From contig NCGX01000004.1 of NCBI GenBank assembly GCA_002256995.1, positions 1 through 64,000 of the forward strand: a stretch of 64,000 bases of DNA, read 5' to 3'. The stretch is from Hydrogenophilales bacterium 16-64-40. GTDB lineage: Bacteria > Pseudomonadota > Gammaproteobacteria > Burkholderiales > Thiobacillaceae. The position numbers and the translations under genes are program-made. A model generated the notes under the pieces. That model saw nothing but the letters and a program-made list of their open reading frames with translations, did not search any database and was not told the DNA's origin. Shown here piece by piece: positions 1 through 7,081 of this stretch; within the stretch, counting starts at the first letter, position 1, and each line of letters opens with the position of its first letter.

Positions 1-46
1 CGGCGCGCTCGCGGACTTCGGGGGAATACTTTACGGGTTTCTTCAT
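1..46 (-). CDS. IS3-family transposase OrfA, N-terminal fragment (cut by window edge)
   Basis: Fifteen codons are visible, starting at the ATG at 46 and reading MKKPVKYSPEVRERA before the window ends. The pattern K-Y-S-P-E-x-R-E-R-A opens many IS3-family OrfA proteins, which carry a helix-turn-helix that binds the element ends. OrfA is normally joined to the DDE integrase OrfB by a programmed -1 frameshift. That part is outside the window, so intactness cannot be judged. Confidence 0.7.
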   Translation of the reverse strand, partial: MKKPVKYSPEVRERA

Positions 47-96
47 GGCTCCATCTTCTCAAGAGTTGGAGCCTCCTCAAAATCCGGGGCGGTTCA
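1..96 (-). mobile_element. End of an IS3-family insertion sequence (continues left of window)
   Basis: Read on the minus strand, a TGAACCGCCCCGG end begins at 96. It is followed by a short leader and a small ORF starting MKKPVKYSPEVRERA. This terminal sequence and OrfA start are typical of IS3-family elements of the IS51/IS3 groups. The element interrupts a ParA-like reading frame exactly at this end. Only one end is in the window, so its length, its second inverted repeat and any target duplication cannot be seen. Confidence 0.75.
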
Positions 97-178
97 GTTC
101 GGCTGCCAAGTTTGCGATAAGGGTCGTTTTTCCAACTCCCCCTTTGTTGTTGAAGAAGCATACGGACTTTGCCGGCAT
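97..178 (-). pseudogene. ParA-family ATPase, 5' fragment truncated by the IS
   Basis: From the ATG at 178 the minus strand encodes about 27 residues that include FFNNKGGVGKTTLIANLA. This is the deviant Walker A motif (KGGVGKTT) of ParA/MinD/Soj ATPases, placed at the extreme N-terminus as usual. The frame runs into the IS end and stops at 77-79, so this copy cannot make a ParA domain. An AGGA ribosome-binding site lies upstream. Whether the original gene partitioned a chromosome, plasmid or integrative element cannot be told from this stub. The upstream stretch 179-314 is relatively AT-rich and holds no gene that I can recognise. Confidence 0.75.
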
Positions 179-314
179 GTCGATTCCTAGTAGTGGTGAT
201 GGCGATGTAGGTCAATAGGACGGTATCAAACTGCGACCCGAACTGACGACTTACGTCACAACATCAATACGGGCGGGTGATACTGGATCATTACTTTGTG
301 ATTGGAGAATACCC

Positions 315-363
315 TAAATAAAAACACGCATGGATGTCCCGCAAGCGGGTCATCCATGCGTGT
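315..363 (-). terminator. Rho-independent terminator of htpG
   Basis: A 13-bp perfect inverted repeat (324-336 with 351-363) encloses a further 5-bp GC stem with a 2-base tip. On the minus strand it is followed by TTTTTATTT. It lies 47 bases past the htpG stop codon in the correct orientation. Confidence 0.9.
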
Positions 364-409
364 GAATGTAATTGGCCCGACCATCAACTGGCCCGGTCAT
401 TTGGGGAGA

Positions 410-2305
410 TCAACTCGGCAACATCGCCAGCAACCCATTCAACCGCCGCACAAAGCTCGCCGGATCATCGAGCTGGCCGCCTTCTGCGAGCAGCGCCTGT
501 TCGAACAACAGGTTGGCCCAGTCGGCGAAGCGGTCTTCGTCGGATTCGCCGTCCAGCCGCGTGACCAGGGCGTGTGCTGGGTTGATCTCCAGCGTCGGCT
601 TGACGGTGGGCGCGGCCTGGCCGGCGGCCTTCAAGAGGCGCTCGAGGTTGGCGCTCATGTCGCCTTCGCCGGTGACGAGGCAGGCGGGCGAGTCGGTGAG
701 GCGGTGGGTGACGCGGACGTCCTTCACGCGCTCGCCGAGCGTGGTCTTGATGCGCTCGACCAGGGGCTTCATGGCGTCCTCGGCCTCCTTCTGCGCGGTC
801 TTCTCGGCTTCGTCTTCCAGATCACCTAAATCGAGGCCGCCTTTGGCGACGGACTTCAGGGGCTTGCCGTCGAACTCGTTCAGGTTGCCCGACAGCCATT
901 CGTCGACGCGGTCGGACAAGAGCAGGACTTCGATGCCTTTCTTGCGGAAGATTTCGAGGTGCGGGCTGTGCTTCGCCGCGGCGAAGCTGTCGGCGGTGAT
1001 GTAGTAGATCGCGCTCTGGCCTTCCTTCATGCGGCCGATGTAGTCCTTGAGCGACACCACTTGCGCGTCGCTGTCGGTGTGGGTGGAGGCGAAGCGGAGC
1101 AGGGCGGCGATGCGCTCGCGGTTTGCATAGTCCTCGCCTGGGCCTTCCTTCAACACCTTGCCGAACGCGTTCCAGAATTCGACGTATTTCTCCGGCTGGT
1201 TCTCTGCCAGGTCTTCCAGCAGGCCCAGCACCTTCTTCACCGAGCCGGCCTTGATGGCGTCGATGTCGCGGCTCGACTGCAGGATTTCGCGCGAGACATT
1301 GAGCGGCAGGTCGGCCGAGTCGATCACCCCGCGCACGAACCGGAGATAAGCCGGCATCAGCTGCTCGGCGTCGTCCATGATGAAGACACGGCGCACGTAG
1401 AGCTTGATGCCGTGGCGCTTCTCGCGGTCGTAGAGGTCGAACGGCGCGTGCGAGGGCACGTAGAGCAGCGAGATGTATTCCTGTTTGCCCTCGACGCGGT
1501 TGTGGGACCACGCGAGCGGCGGCTCGAAGTCGTGGGCAACGTGCTTGTAGAACGCCTGGTATTCCTCTTCCGTGACGTCCTTCTTCGGACGCGCCCACAG
1601 AGCGGAGGCGCGGTTGACGGTTTCGTCCTCGTCGGTGGGGGTTTCCACACCGTCCTTCCATTCGGTCTTCTTCATCACGATGGGCAGGGTGATGTGGTCG
1701 GAATAGGTGCGGATGATCGACTTGATCTTGTAGTCCGACAGGAATTCGTCCTCGCCTTCGCGCAGATGCAGCACGATCTCGGTGCCGCGTTGGGGCTTGT
1801 CGACGGTTTCCAGGGTGTAGTCGCCGGCGCCTTCGGATTCCCAGCGCACACCGTGCTCAGGCGTGAGGCCGGCGCGGCGGGTGGTCAGCGTGATGCGGTC
1901 GGCGACGATGAAGGCGGAATAGAAGCCGACGCCGAACTGGCCGATCAGCGCGGCATCCTTCTTCTGGTCACCCGAGAGCTGGCTGAAGAATTCGCGGGTG
2001 CCGGACTTGGCGATGGTGCCGATGTGCTCGATGACTTCCTGCCGGCTCATGCCGATGCCGTTGTCGGTGATGGTCAGCGTGCGCGCGTCGCGGTCGAAGG
2101 CGATGCGGATCTTGAGCTCGGGGTCGTTTTCATACAGCGCGCCATCGGACAGGCCCTCGAAGCGCAGCTTGTCGGCGGCGTCGGAGGCGTTGGAAATCAG
2201 TTCGCGCAGGAAAATGTCCTTGTTGGAATACAAGGAATGGATCATCAGCTGCAACAGCTGTTTGACTTCGGCCTGGAAGCCGAGGGTTTCTTTGGTGGCG
2301 GACAT
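410..2305 (-). CDS. htpG: HSP90-family chaperone HtpG
   Basis: This is the ATP-dependent cytosolic chaperone of the HSP90 family, 631 aa, close to the usual 620-640. The N-terminal GHKL ATPase domain shows [11 protein letters not shown], the DNGIGM loop and [11 protein letters not shown], which form the nucleotide pocket. The middle and dimerisation domains follow and end in LLAMLPS. The start [10 protein letters not shown] is chosen because a GGGAG ribosome-binding site precedes it; an ATG eight codons upstream lacks one. The gene is monocistronic, with a sigma-32-like promoter upstream and a strong terminator downstream, which fits heat-shock control. Confidence 0.98.
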   Translation of the reverse strand: MSATKETLGFQAEVKQLLQLMIHSLYSNKDIFLRELISNASDAADKLRFEGLSDGALYENDPELKIRIAFDRDARTLTITDNGIGMSRQEVIEHIGTIAKSGTREFFSQLSGDQKKDAALIGQFGVGFYSAFIVADRITLTTRRAGLTPEHGVRWESEGAGDYTLETVDKPQRGTEIVLHLREGEDEFLSDYKIKSIIRTYSDHITLPIVMKKTEWKDGVETPTDEDETVNRASALWARPKKDVTEEEYQAFYKHVAHDFEPPLAWSHNRVEGKQEYISLLYVPSHAPFDLYDREKRHGIKLYVRRVFIMDDAEQLMPAYLRFVRGVIDSADLPLNVSREILQSSRDIDAIKAGSVKKVLGLLEDLAENQPEKYVEFWNAFGKVLKEGPGEDYANRERIAALLRFASTHTDSDAQVVSLKDYIGRMKEGQSAIYYITADSFAAAKHSPHLEIFRKKGIEVLLLSDRVDEWLSGNLNEFDGKPLKSVAKGGLDLGDLEDEAEKTAQKEAEDAMKPLVERIKTTLGERVKDVRVTHRLTDSPACLVTGEGDMSANLERLLKAAGQAAPTVKPTLEINPAHALVTRLDGESDEDRFADWANLLFEQALLAEGGQLDDPASFVRRLNGLLAMLPS

Positions 2306-2347
2306 GCCTTTATCTCCCGTTACGTACAAACAAATAAGGTGGAGGGG

Positions 2348-2376
2348 AGGTGGGGGCGGGGGAGGCGGGTTTCAAG
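2348..2376 (-). promoter_or_regulatory. Sigma-32 (heat-shock) promoter of htpG
   Basis: On the minus strand CTTGAAA (2376-2370) is followed after 14 bases by CCCCACCT (2355-2348). The sigma-32 consensus is CTTGAAA, 11-16 bases, CCCCATNT. The -35 is perfect and the -10 has one mismatch. It sits about 45 bases upstream of the htpG start, which is a known heat-shock gene. Confidence 0.78.
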
Positions 2377-2391
2377 CCCCGGCGTGGTTTC

Positions 2392-2467
2392 GTAGGAGCG
2401 GCGTCCACGCCGCGATTTTCGCGCCGTCGCAACCACCACGGCATCGCGGCGTGGACGCCGCTCCTAC
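2392..2467. repeat. REP-type inverted pair (REPIN-like)
   Basis: Two 25-bp arms (2392-2416 and 2443-2467) are perfect reverse complements separated by 26 bp. Each begins GTAGGAGCGGCGTCC and itself contains the small palindrome CGGCGT-CC-ACGCCG. This is the architecture of paired REP sequences mobilised by RAYT (TnpA-REP) transposases. No RAYT gene is in the window. The pair sits just upstream of the htpG promoter. Confidence 0.75.
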
Positions 2468-2568
2468 GGGTGGGCGGGCTCACGGTTTCATTTGTTTCAT
2501 GGTCTATAAATAAAGCCCCTTTTTTGTGTATCCGGGAGCACCGGATTGAGGGGCGAAGGAGGTCCAAC

Positions 2569-2766
2569 ATGACACGCAAATTCATCGATTGTCGTGAATA
2601 TCCGAGCGAAATGAACTGCACGGTGTTCATGTCTGCGGACAGCGAAGATGAACTGCTGGAAGCCGCAGTGCAGCACGCCGTATCCGTCCACGGCCACACA
2701 GACACGCCTGAACTGCGCAAAACACTGCGCGCGATGTTCAAGGCGGAAGCAAAAATGGCCGCCTGA
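2569..2766 (+). CDS. Small DUF1059-family protein
   Basis: A 65-aa protein of the DUF1059 family starts MTRKFIDCREYPSE, a hallmark of that family. It contains the conserved segments C-x-V/T-F-x-S-A-D-S-E-D-E-L and HAVSVHGH. Its function is not established. The start is fixed by a strong AAGGAGGT six bases upstream (2557-2563). It stands alone between the REP pair and a convergent glycosyltransferase gene. The acidic, His-containing sequence has no signal peptide or membrane segment, so it is probably cytosolic. The 160 bases after it contain no gene I can support. Confidence 0.85.
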   Translation: MTRKFIDCREYPSEMNCTVFMSADSEDELLEAAVQHAVSVHGHTDTPELRKTLRAMFKAEAKMAA

Positions 2767-2927
2767 CCGCTACCCAGTCTGGCGGATTGGGTCAGCCGAC
2801 GGCTTGAGCAAGATTCAGCGGGGAGGGAGGAGGCGAGTCAAAGATTTCGCCTGTGGGTGGTTTTTGTCCGGAAGACAGCGCCAGCAGATCGGTCTGTGCG
2901 CAGCAGGCCAGACGTGAGTCGCCCGGC

Positions 2928-3944
2928 TCAGGCCGGCGCGGTTTTTGGCATGGCAGGATGCAGGTGGCCGACGAACTGCTCGGTGGCCGCGCGCCAGGAG
3001 AATTTCTCCGCGTGGGCGCGCGCGGTGCGGCGGTCGATGTCGAGCGCGGCCAGGCAGGCCTGGCGCAGGTCTTCGTGCAAGACGCCGGCGGGCGAGTCGC
3101 CCAGCACGTCGATCGGACCGGTGACCGGGTAGGCGGCCACGGGTAGGCCGCAGGCCATGGCTTCCAGCAGCACCAGGCCGAAGGTGTCGGTCTTGCTGGG
3201 GAAGACGAAGACGTCGGCGGCGGCATAGACTTCGGCCAGTTCCGGCTGCTTCAACACGCCCAGGTAATGGGCATCGGGATACTGGGCGCGCAGGCCGGCC
3301 AGCGCCGGGCCGTCGCCCACCACCCATTTGGACCCTGGCAGGTCCAGCTTCAGAAAGGCCTCGACGTTTTTCTCGACGGCCACCCGGCCGACATACAGAA
3401 AGATCGGGTGTTCGGTATTGAGGCGGTGCGAGTCCTGTACCTTGAAAACATCGAGATCGACGCCGCGCGACCACAGCACGACGTTGTCGAAGCCGAACGC
3501 TTCGAGGTCGGTCTTGACCGCGGGCGTGGGCGCCATCACCGCGCGGGCGGGGCCATGGAACCAGCGCAAAAAGCGGTAGGTCCAGGCGAGCGGAATGCCG
3601 GTGCGGGCTTTGACGTATTCGGGAAAGCGGGTGTGGTACGCAGTGGTGAACGGCAGGCCGTTGCGCAGGGCATAGCGGCGCGCGGCCAACCCCAGCGGGC
3701 CTTCAGTGGCGATGTGCAGCGCATCCGGGGCGTATTCCCGGATGCGTTTGTGGGCCGCGTTGCCCGCCAGCACCGACAGGCGGATATCCGGATAGGTCGG
3801 GCAGGGCAGGGTGCGGAATTCCAGCGGCGAGAGGATATCCACCTCGTGGCCCATGGCCTGCATTTCGCGGCGGGTGGTGGAAAGCGTGCGCACCACGCCG
3901 TTGACTTGCGGCGACCAGGCGTCGGTCACGATCATGACTTTCAT
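2928..3944 (-). CDS. GT4-family glycosyltransferase, candidate Agt-like glycolipid synthase
   Basis: A 338-aa GT-B fold glycosyltransferase of family GT4. The N-terminus, MKVMIVTDAWSPQVNGVV, carries the glycine-rich acceptor-side loop. Further on are GDGPALAGL and PSKTDTFGLVLLEAMACG, the E-x7-E donor-site motif at about residues 265-285. The start overlaps the stop of the phosphoesterase gene by four bases (ATGA) and has an AGGAGA ribosome-binding site. The coupled pair resembles PlcP-Agt operons, in which Agt puts sugar on the diacylglycerol released by PlcP during phosphate starvation. That role is an inference. Other lipid or polysaccharide acceptors are possible. Confidence 0.85.
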   Translation of the reverse strand: MKVMIVTDAWSPQVNGVVRTLSTTRREMQAMGHEVDILSPLEFRTLPCPTYPDIRLSVLAGNAAHKRIREYAPDALHIATEGPLGLAARRYALRNGLPFTTAYHTRFPEYVKARTGIPLAWTYRFLRWFHGPARAVMAPTPAVKTDLEAFGFDNVVLWSRGVDLDVFKVQDSHRLNTEHPIFLYVGRVAVEKNVEAFLKLDLPGSKWVVGDGPALAGLRAQYPDAHYLGVLKQPELAEVYAAADVFVFPSKTDTFGLVLLEAMACGLPVAAYPVTGPIDVLGDSPAGVLHEDLRQACLAALDIDRRTARAHAEKFSWRAATEQFVGHLHPAMPKTAPA

Positions 3945-4858
3945 GGTGTCTCCTGTACGGTTGCTTTTCGGGGTGAACTGGATTCGACCAGGCAGTGGGT
4001 CCAGTGGATGATTTCGAGCGTGCCGTCGGCGGTTTCGGCGAGCGCGGTCAGGCTTTCCACCCAGTCGCCGTCGTTGCAGTAGAGGAGACCGTCCAGGGTG
4101 CGGATCTCCGCCTTGTGGATGTGGCCGCAGATGACGCCGTCGCAATGGCGCCGCCGCGCTTCGTCGATCATCACTTTCTCGAACGCGGTGATGAAGCTGA
4201 CCGCGTTCTTGACCTTGTGCTTGATGTATTGCGACAGCGACCAGTAGGGGTAGCCCATGCGGGTGCGGAGGCCGTTGAACCAGCGGTTGAGCGCCAGGAT
4301 CAGGGTGTAGCCGGTGTCGCCCAGATAGGCCAGCCAGCGCGCGTGCTGCATCACGCCGTCGAAGAGATCGCCGTGGGTGACCAGAAAGCGCCGGCCGTCG
4401 GCGGTGACGTGGATCACCTCGTCGGCCACCTCGATGTCGCCGAAGGCCAGGCCCATGAACTGCCGCGCCATCGAATCGTGGTTGCCGGGCACGTAAATCA
4501 CGCGCGTGCCCTTGCGCGCCTTGCGCAGCAGCTTTTGCACCACGTCGTTGTGGGACTGCGGCCAATACCAGCCGCGGCGCAATTGCCAGCCGTCGATGAT
4601 GTCGCCGACCAGATAGAGGGTGTCGGATTCGTTGTGCTTCAGGAAATCGATCAGATAACGGGCCTGGCAGCCGGGCGTACCGAGGTGGATATCGGAAATC
4701 CACAGCGTGCGGTGGTGGCGGGGCGTGCGGGCATCCGTTGAAGCTGAGCCAGCGGTCGGGGCGGCAATCTGGCCGGCAGGCCAGGGGGCGGGGTCGGCGG
4801 GCTGCCAGCTCTGGGTGTTCTGGCGCGCGCGGAGCAGGTTCGTAACGCGATTCAACAT
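3941..4858 (-). CDS. Calcineurin-like metallophosphoesterase, PlcP/LpxH-like
   Basis: A 305-aa binuclear metallophosphoesterase. The metal-binding motifs appear in order: SDIHLG, GDIIDGW, GNHD, THGDLFDG and GHIH. The family includes LpxH (UDP-2,3-diacylglucosamine hydrolase) and the manganese-dependent phospholipase C PlcP. LpxH is about 240 aa and normally lies elsewhere. The longer N-terminus (about 45 residues before the first motif) and translational coupling to a GT4 glycosyltransferase favour a PlcP-like role, releasing diacylglycerol from phospholipids. A weak Pho-box candidate lies upstream. An lpxH-type role remains possible and would be tested by finding a second lpxH in the genome. 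Confidence 0.85.
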   Translation of the reverse strand: MLNRVTNLLRARQNTQSWQPADPAPWPAGQIAAPTAGSASTDARTPRHHRTLWISDIHLGTPGCQARYLIDFLKHNESDTLYLVGDIIDGWQLRRGWYWPQSHNDVVQKLLRKARKGTRVIYVPGNHDSMARQFMGLAFGDIEVADEVIHVTADGRRFLVTHGDLFDGVMQHARWLAYLGDTGYTLILALNRWFNGLRTRMGYPYWSLSQYIKHKVKNAVSFITAFEKVMIDEARRRHCDGVICGHIHKAEIRTLDGLLYCNDGDWVESLTALAETADGTLEIIHWTHCLVESSSPRKATVQETP

Positions 4859-4902
4859 GCCGCCATCAGGCCACCGTCATGTGACGGCGACGTGGCATTC
4901 AG

Positions 4903-4920
4903 GTGAAGCTTTGCTGACAG
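4903..4920 (-). promoter_or_regulatory. Weak candidate Pho box upstream of plcP-like gene
   Basis: The minus strand reads CTGTCAGCAAAGCTTCAC, which matches 13 of 18 positions of the PhoB consensus CTGTCATAWAWCTGTCAY. The first six bases are perfect and the second half is degenerate. It lies 45 bases before the phosphoesterase start. On its own it would not be convincing; its neighbourhood is what makes it worth listing. Confidence 0.3.
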
Positions 4921-4950
4921 CTGACCCCGCGGGCCGGGGCGGCGAAAGGG

Positions 4951-7011
4951 TCAGCGCGAAATCAGCGCCAGCAGCACGTCCTGAGCGCTGTACGGTTTGG
5001 CGCGATGGGGCTTGCGGCGGCGGTAGCTGCCGTCGGCCTGCATCTCCCAGGCCTGCACGTTGTCGCGCAGGTAGGGCTTGAGGCCCTCGTTGATGACGCG
5101 CTTTTTCAGCTTGGGATTGAGCACGGGGAAGCCGGTTTCGATGCGGCGGAAGAAGTTGCGGTCCATCCAGTCGGCCGACGACAGGTATACCTGCTCGTCG
5201 CCGCCGTTCTTGAAATAGAAAATGCGCGTGTGTTCGAGGAAGCGCCCGACGATCGAGCGCACGTGGATGTGCTCGGACAGCCCGGCGATGCCGGGGCGCA
5301 GCGCGCATACGCCGCGGACGATGAGGTCGATCTTCACGCCGGCCTGGCTGGCGGCGTAGAGCGCGGCGATAACCTGCGGCTCAAGCAGCGCGTTCATCTT
5401 GGCGACGATGGCGGCGGGCTTGCCGGCCGCGGCGTGTTCGGCCTCGCGGTTGATTGCGGCGATGACTTCGCTGTGCAGGGTGAACGGCGCCTGCCACAGG
5501 CGTTTCAGCTTGCCGGCCTTGCCGAGGCCGGTGATCTGGGTGAACAGGCTGCCGACGTCGGCGGTGATGGTCTCGTCGGCGGTCAAGAGGCCGAAGTCGG
5601 TGTACAGACGTGCGGTGCGGGCGTGATAGTTGCCGGTGCCCAGATGCGCGTAGCGGCGCAGCGCGCCTTCTTCGCGGCGGATGACCAGGGCAAGCTTGGC
5701 GTGCGTCTTGTGGCCGACCACGCCGTAGATCACGTGCGCGCCGACTTCTTCCAGTTTGGCGGCCCAGTTGATGTTGGCCTCCTCGTCGAAGCGCGCCATC
5801 AGTTCGACCACCACGGTGACTTCCTTGCCCGACAGTGCGGCGCGAATCAGCGCCTGCATCAGCTTGGAGTCGGTGCCGGTGCGGTAGACCGTCTGCCGCA
5901 TGGCGACCACGTTGGGGTCGGCGGCAGCCTGTTCGATGAAGTCGGTCACCGGCTGGAACGACTCGAACGGATGGTGCAGCAGGATGTCGCCCTTCCTGAT
6001 CTGCGCAAAGATGTCTTCATGCTTGGCCAGGCGGGCAGGCAAGGCCGGGACGAAGGGCGCGAATTTCAGGTCGGGACGGTCGACCCAGTCGGGCACCTGC
6101 ATCAGGCGCACCAGATTCACCGGGCCATGCTCCTGGTAGAGATCGTCGGGGTCGAGTTCGAACTGCTCCAGCAGGAATGCTGCCATCGTGGCCGAGCAGT
6201 TGTCGGCCACTTCCAGCCGCACCGCCGCGCCGTAATGGCGCTGCGGCAGTTCGCCCTGCAGGGCCTGGCGCAGGTTCTTGGTTTCCTCGTCGTCGACGAA
6301 CAGGTCGGAGTTGCGGGTGACGCGGAACTGGTAGCAGCCTTCCACCGTCATCCCCGCGAACAGCTCGCCGACGTGCGCGTGGAGGATCGACGACAGGAAC
6401 ACGAAGCCGTATTCGCAGCCGGCGATGTCATCCGGCATGCGGATGACTCGCGGCAGAGAGCGCGGCGCCTGCACCACGGCAGCACCGGAATTGCGGCCGA
6501 AGGCATCGCGCCCGGACAGTTCCACCGCGAAGTTGAGGCTCTTGTTGAGCACGCGCGGGAAAGGATGCGAAGGGTCCAGGCCGATCGGCGTCAGCACCGG
6601 CATCAACTCGCGGAAAAAGTAATCGCGGATCCACGCCGCCTGGGTTTCGTTCCACTGGGTGCGGCGAAAAAAATGAATCCCGTGGGTGGCCAGTTCGGGA
6701 ATGATGTCCTTGTTGAAGAGTTCGTATTGCCGGGCCACCAGCGCATGGGCGGTGTCCGATACCGCGCGGTATTGCTGGGCGGGCGTCATGCCATCGGGCG
6801 AGCACTGGGTGGTATTGGCGCGAATCTGCTCCTTCAGCCCGGCCACCCGCACCTCGAAGAATTCGTCCAGGTTGCTGGAAAAGATGCAGATAAACTTCAG
6901 CCGCTCCAGCAGGGGCATCTCGGGATCGTCGGCCTGCGCCAGCACGCGGCGCTGAAATTCGAGGATGCCGAGTTCACGGTTGATGAGGGTGTCGGGGCTG
7001 GGCTGGTTCAT
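4951..7011 (-). CDS. ppk1: Polyphosphate kinase 1
   Basis: Reversibly polymerises the gamma-phosphate of ATP into polyphosphate. At 686 aa it matches the family (about 690). The N-terminal domain shows LINRELGILEFQRRVL and FSSNLDEFFEVRV. The phospholipase-D-like catalytic core has the segment VYRTGTDSKLMQALIRAA and VIYGVVGHKTHAKLALV, whose histidine is the autophosphorylated residue. The second core half reads YLSSADWMDRNFFRR. The start MNQPSPDTLINREL is chosen by family alignment; an ATG 18 codons upstream only adds unrelated sequence. A perfect Pho box points at this gene, so it is likely induced by phosphate limitation. Confidence 0.98.
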   Translation of the reverse strand: MNQPSPDTLINRELGILEFQRRVLAQADDPEMPLLERLKFICIFSSNLDEFFEVRVAGLKEQIRANTTQCSPDGMTPAQQYRAVSDTAHALVARQYELFNKDIIPELATHGIHFFRRTQWNETQAAWIRDYFFRELMPVLTPIGLDPSHPFPRVLNKSLNFAVELSGRDAFGRNSGAAVVQAPRSLPRVIRMPDDIAGCEYGFVFLSSILHAHVGELFAGMTVEGCYQFRVTRNSDLFVDDEETKNLRQALQGELPQRHYGAAVRLEVADNCSATMAAFLLEQFELDPDDLYQEHGPVNLVRLMQVPDWVDRPDLKFAPFVPALPARLAKHEDIFAQIRKGDILLHHPFESFQPVTDFIEQAAADPNVVAMRQTVYRTGTDSKLMQALIRAALSGKEVTVVVELMARFDEEANINWAAKLEEVGAHVIYGVVGHKTHAKLALVIRREEGALRRYAHLGTGNYHARTARLYTDFGLLTADETITADVGSLFTQITGLGKAGKLKRLWQAPFTLHSEVIAAINREAEHAAAGKPAAIVAKMNALLEPQVIAALYAASQAGVKIDLIVRGVCALRPGIAGLSEHIHVRSIVGRFLEHTRIFYFKNGGDEQVYLSSADWMDRNFFRRIETGFPVLNPKLKKRVINEGLKPYLRDNVQAWEMQADGSYRRRKPHRAKPYSAQDVLLALISR

Positions 7012-7063
7012 GATTGGTTCTTCGTGGTGTGCTTCAATGATAAACGTCCGCGTTTTTCCTGAC

Positions 7064-7081
7064 ATGACAGATATATGACAG
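7064..7081 (-). promoter_or_regulatory. Perfect Pho box for ppk1, overlapping the start of the divergent gene
   Basis: The minus strand reads CTGTCATATATCTGTCAT, matching all 18 positions of the PhoB-box consensus CTGTCATAWAWCTGTCAY: two CTGTCAT repeats spaced 11 bases. A candidate -10, TATCAT, lies at 7042-7037, about 25 bases before the ppk1 ATG. The site covers the ATG (7075-7077) of the divergent CYTH-CHAD gene. Confidence 0.88.

Noticed and set aside
2928..4703. Glycosyltransferase frame extended upstream to give a possible fusion
   Set aside because: The upstream part is the +1 frame of the phosphoesterase gene, rich in Arg/Pro/Ala. The glycosyltransferase has its own ATG and AGGAGA at 3944.
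5005..7062. Long open frame opposite ppk1
   Set aside because: Same GC artefact; ppk1 has complete catalytic motifs on the other strand.
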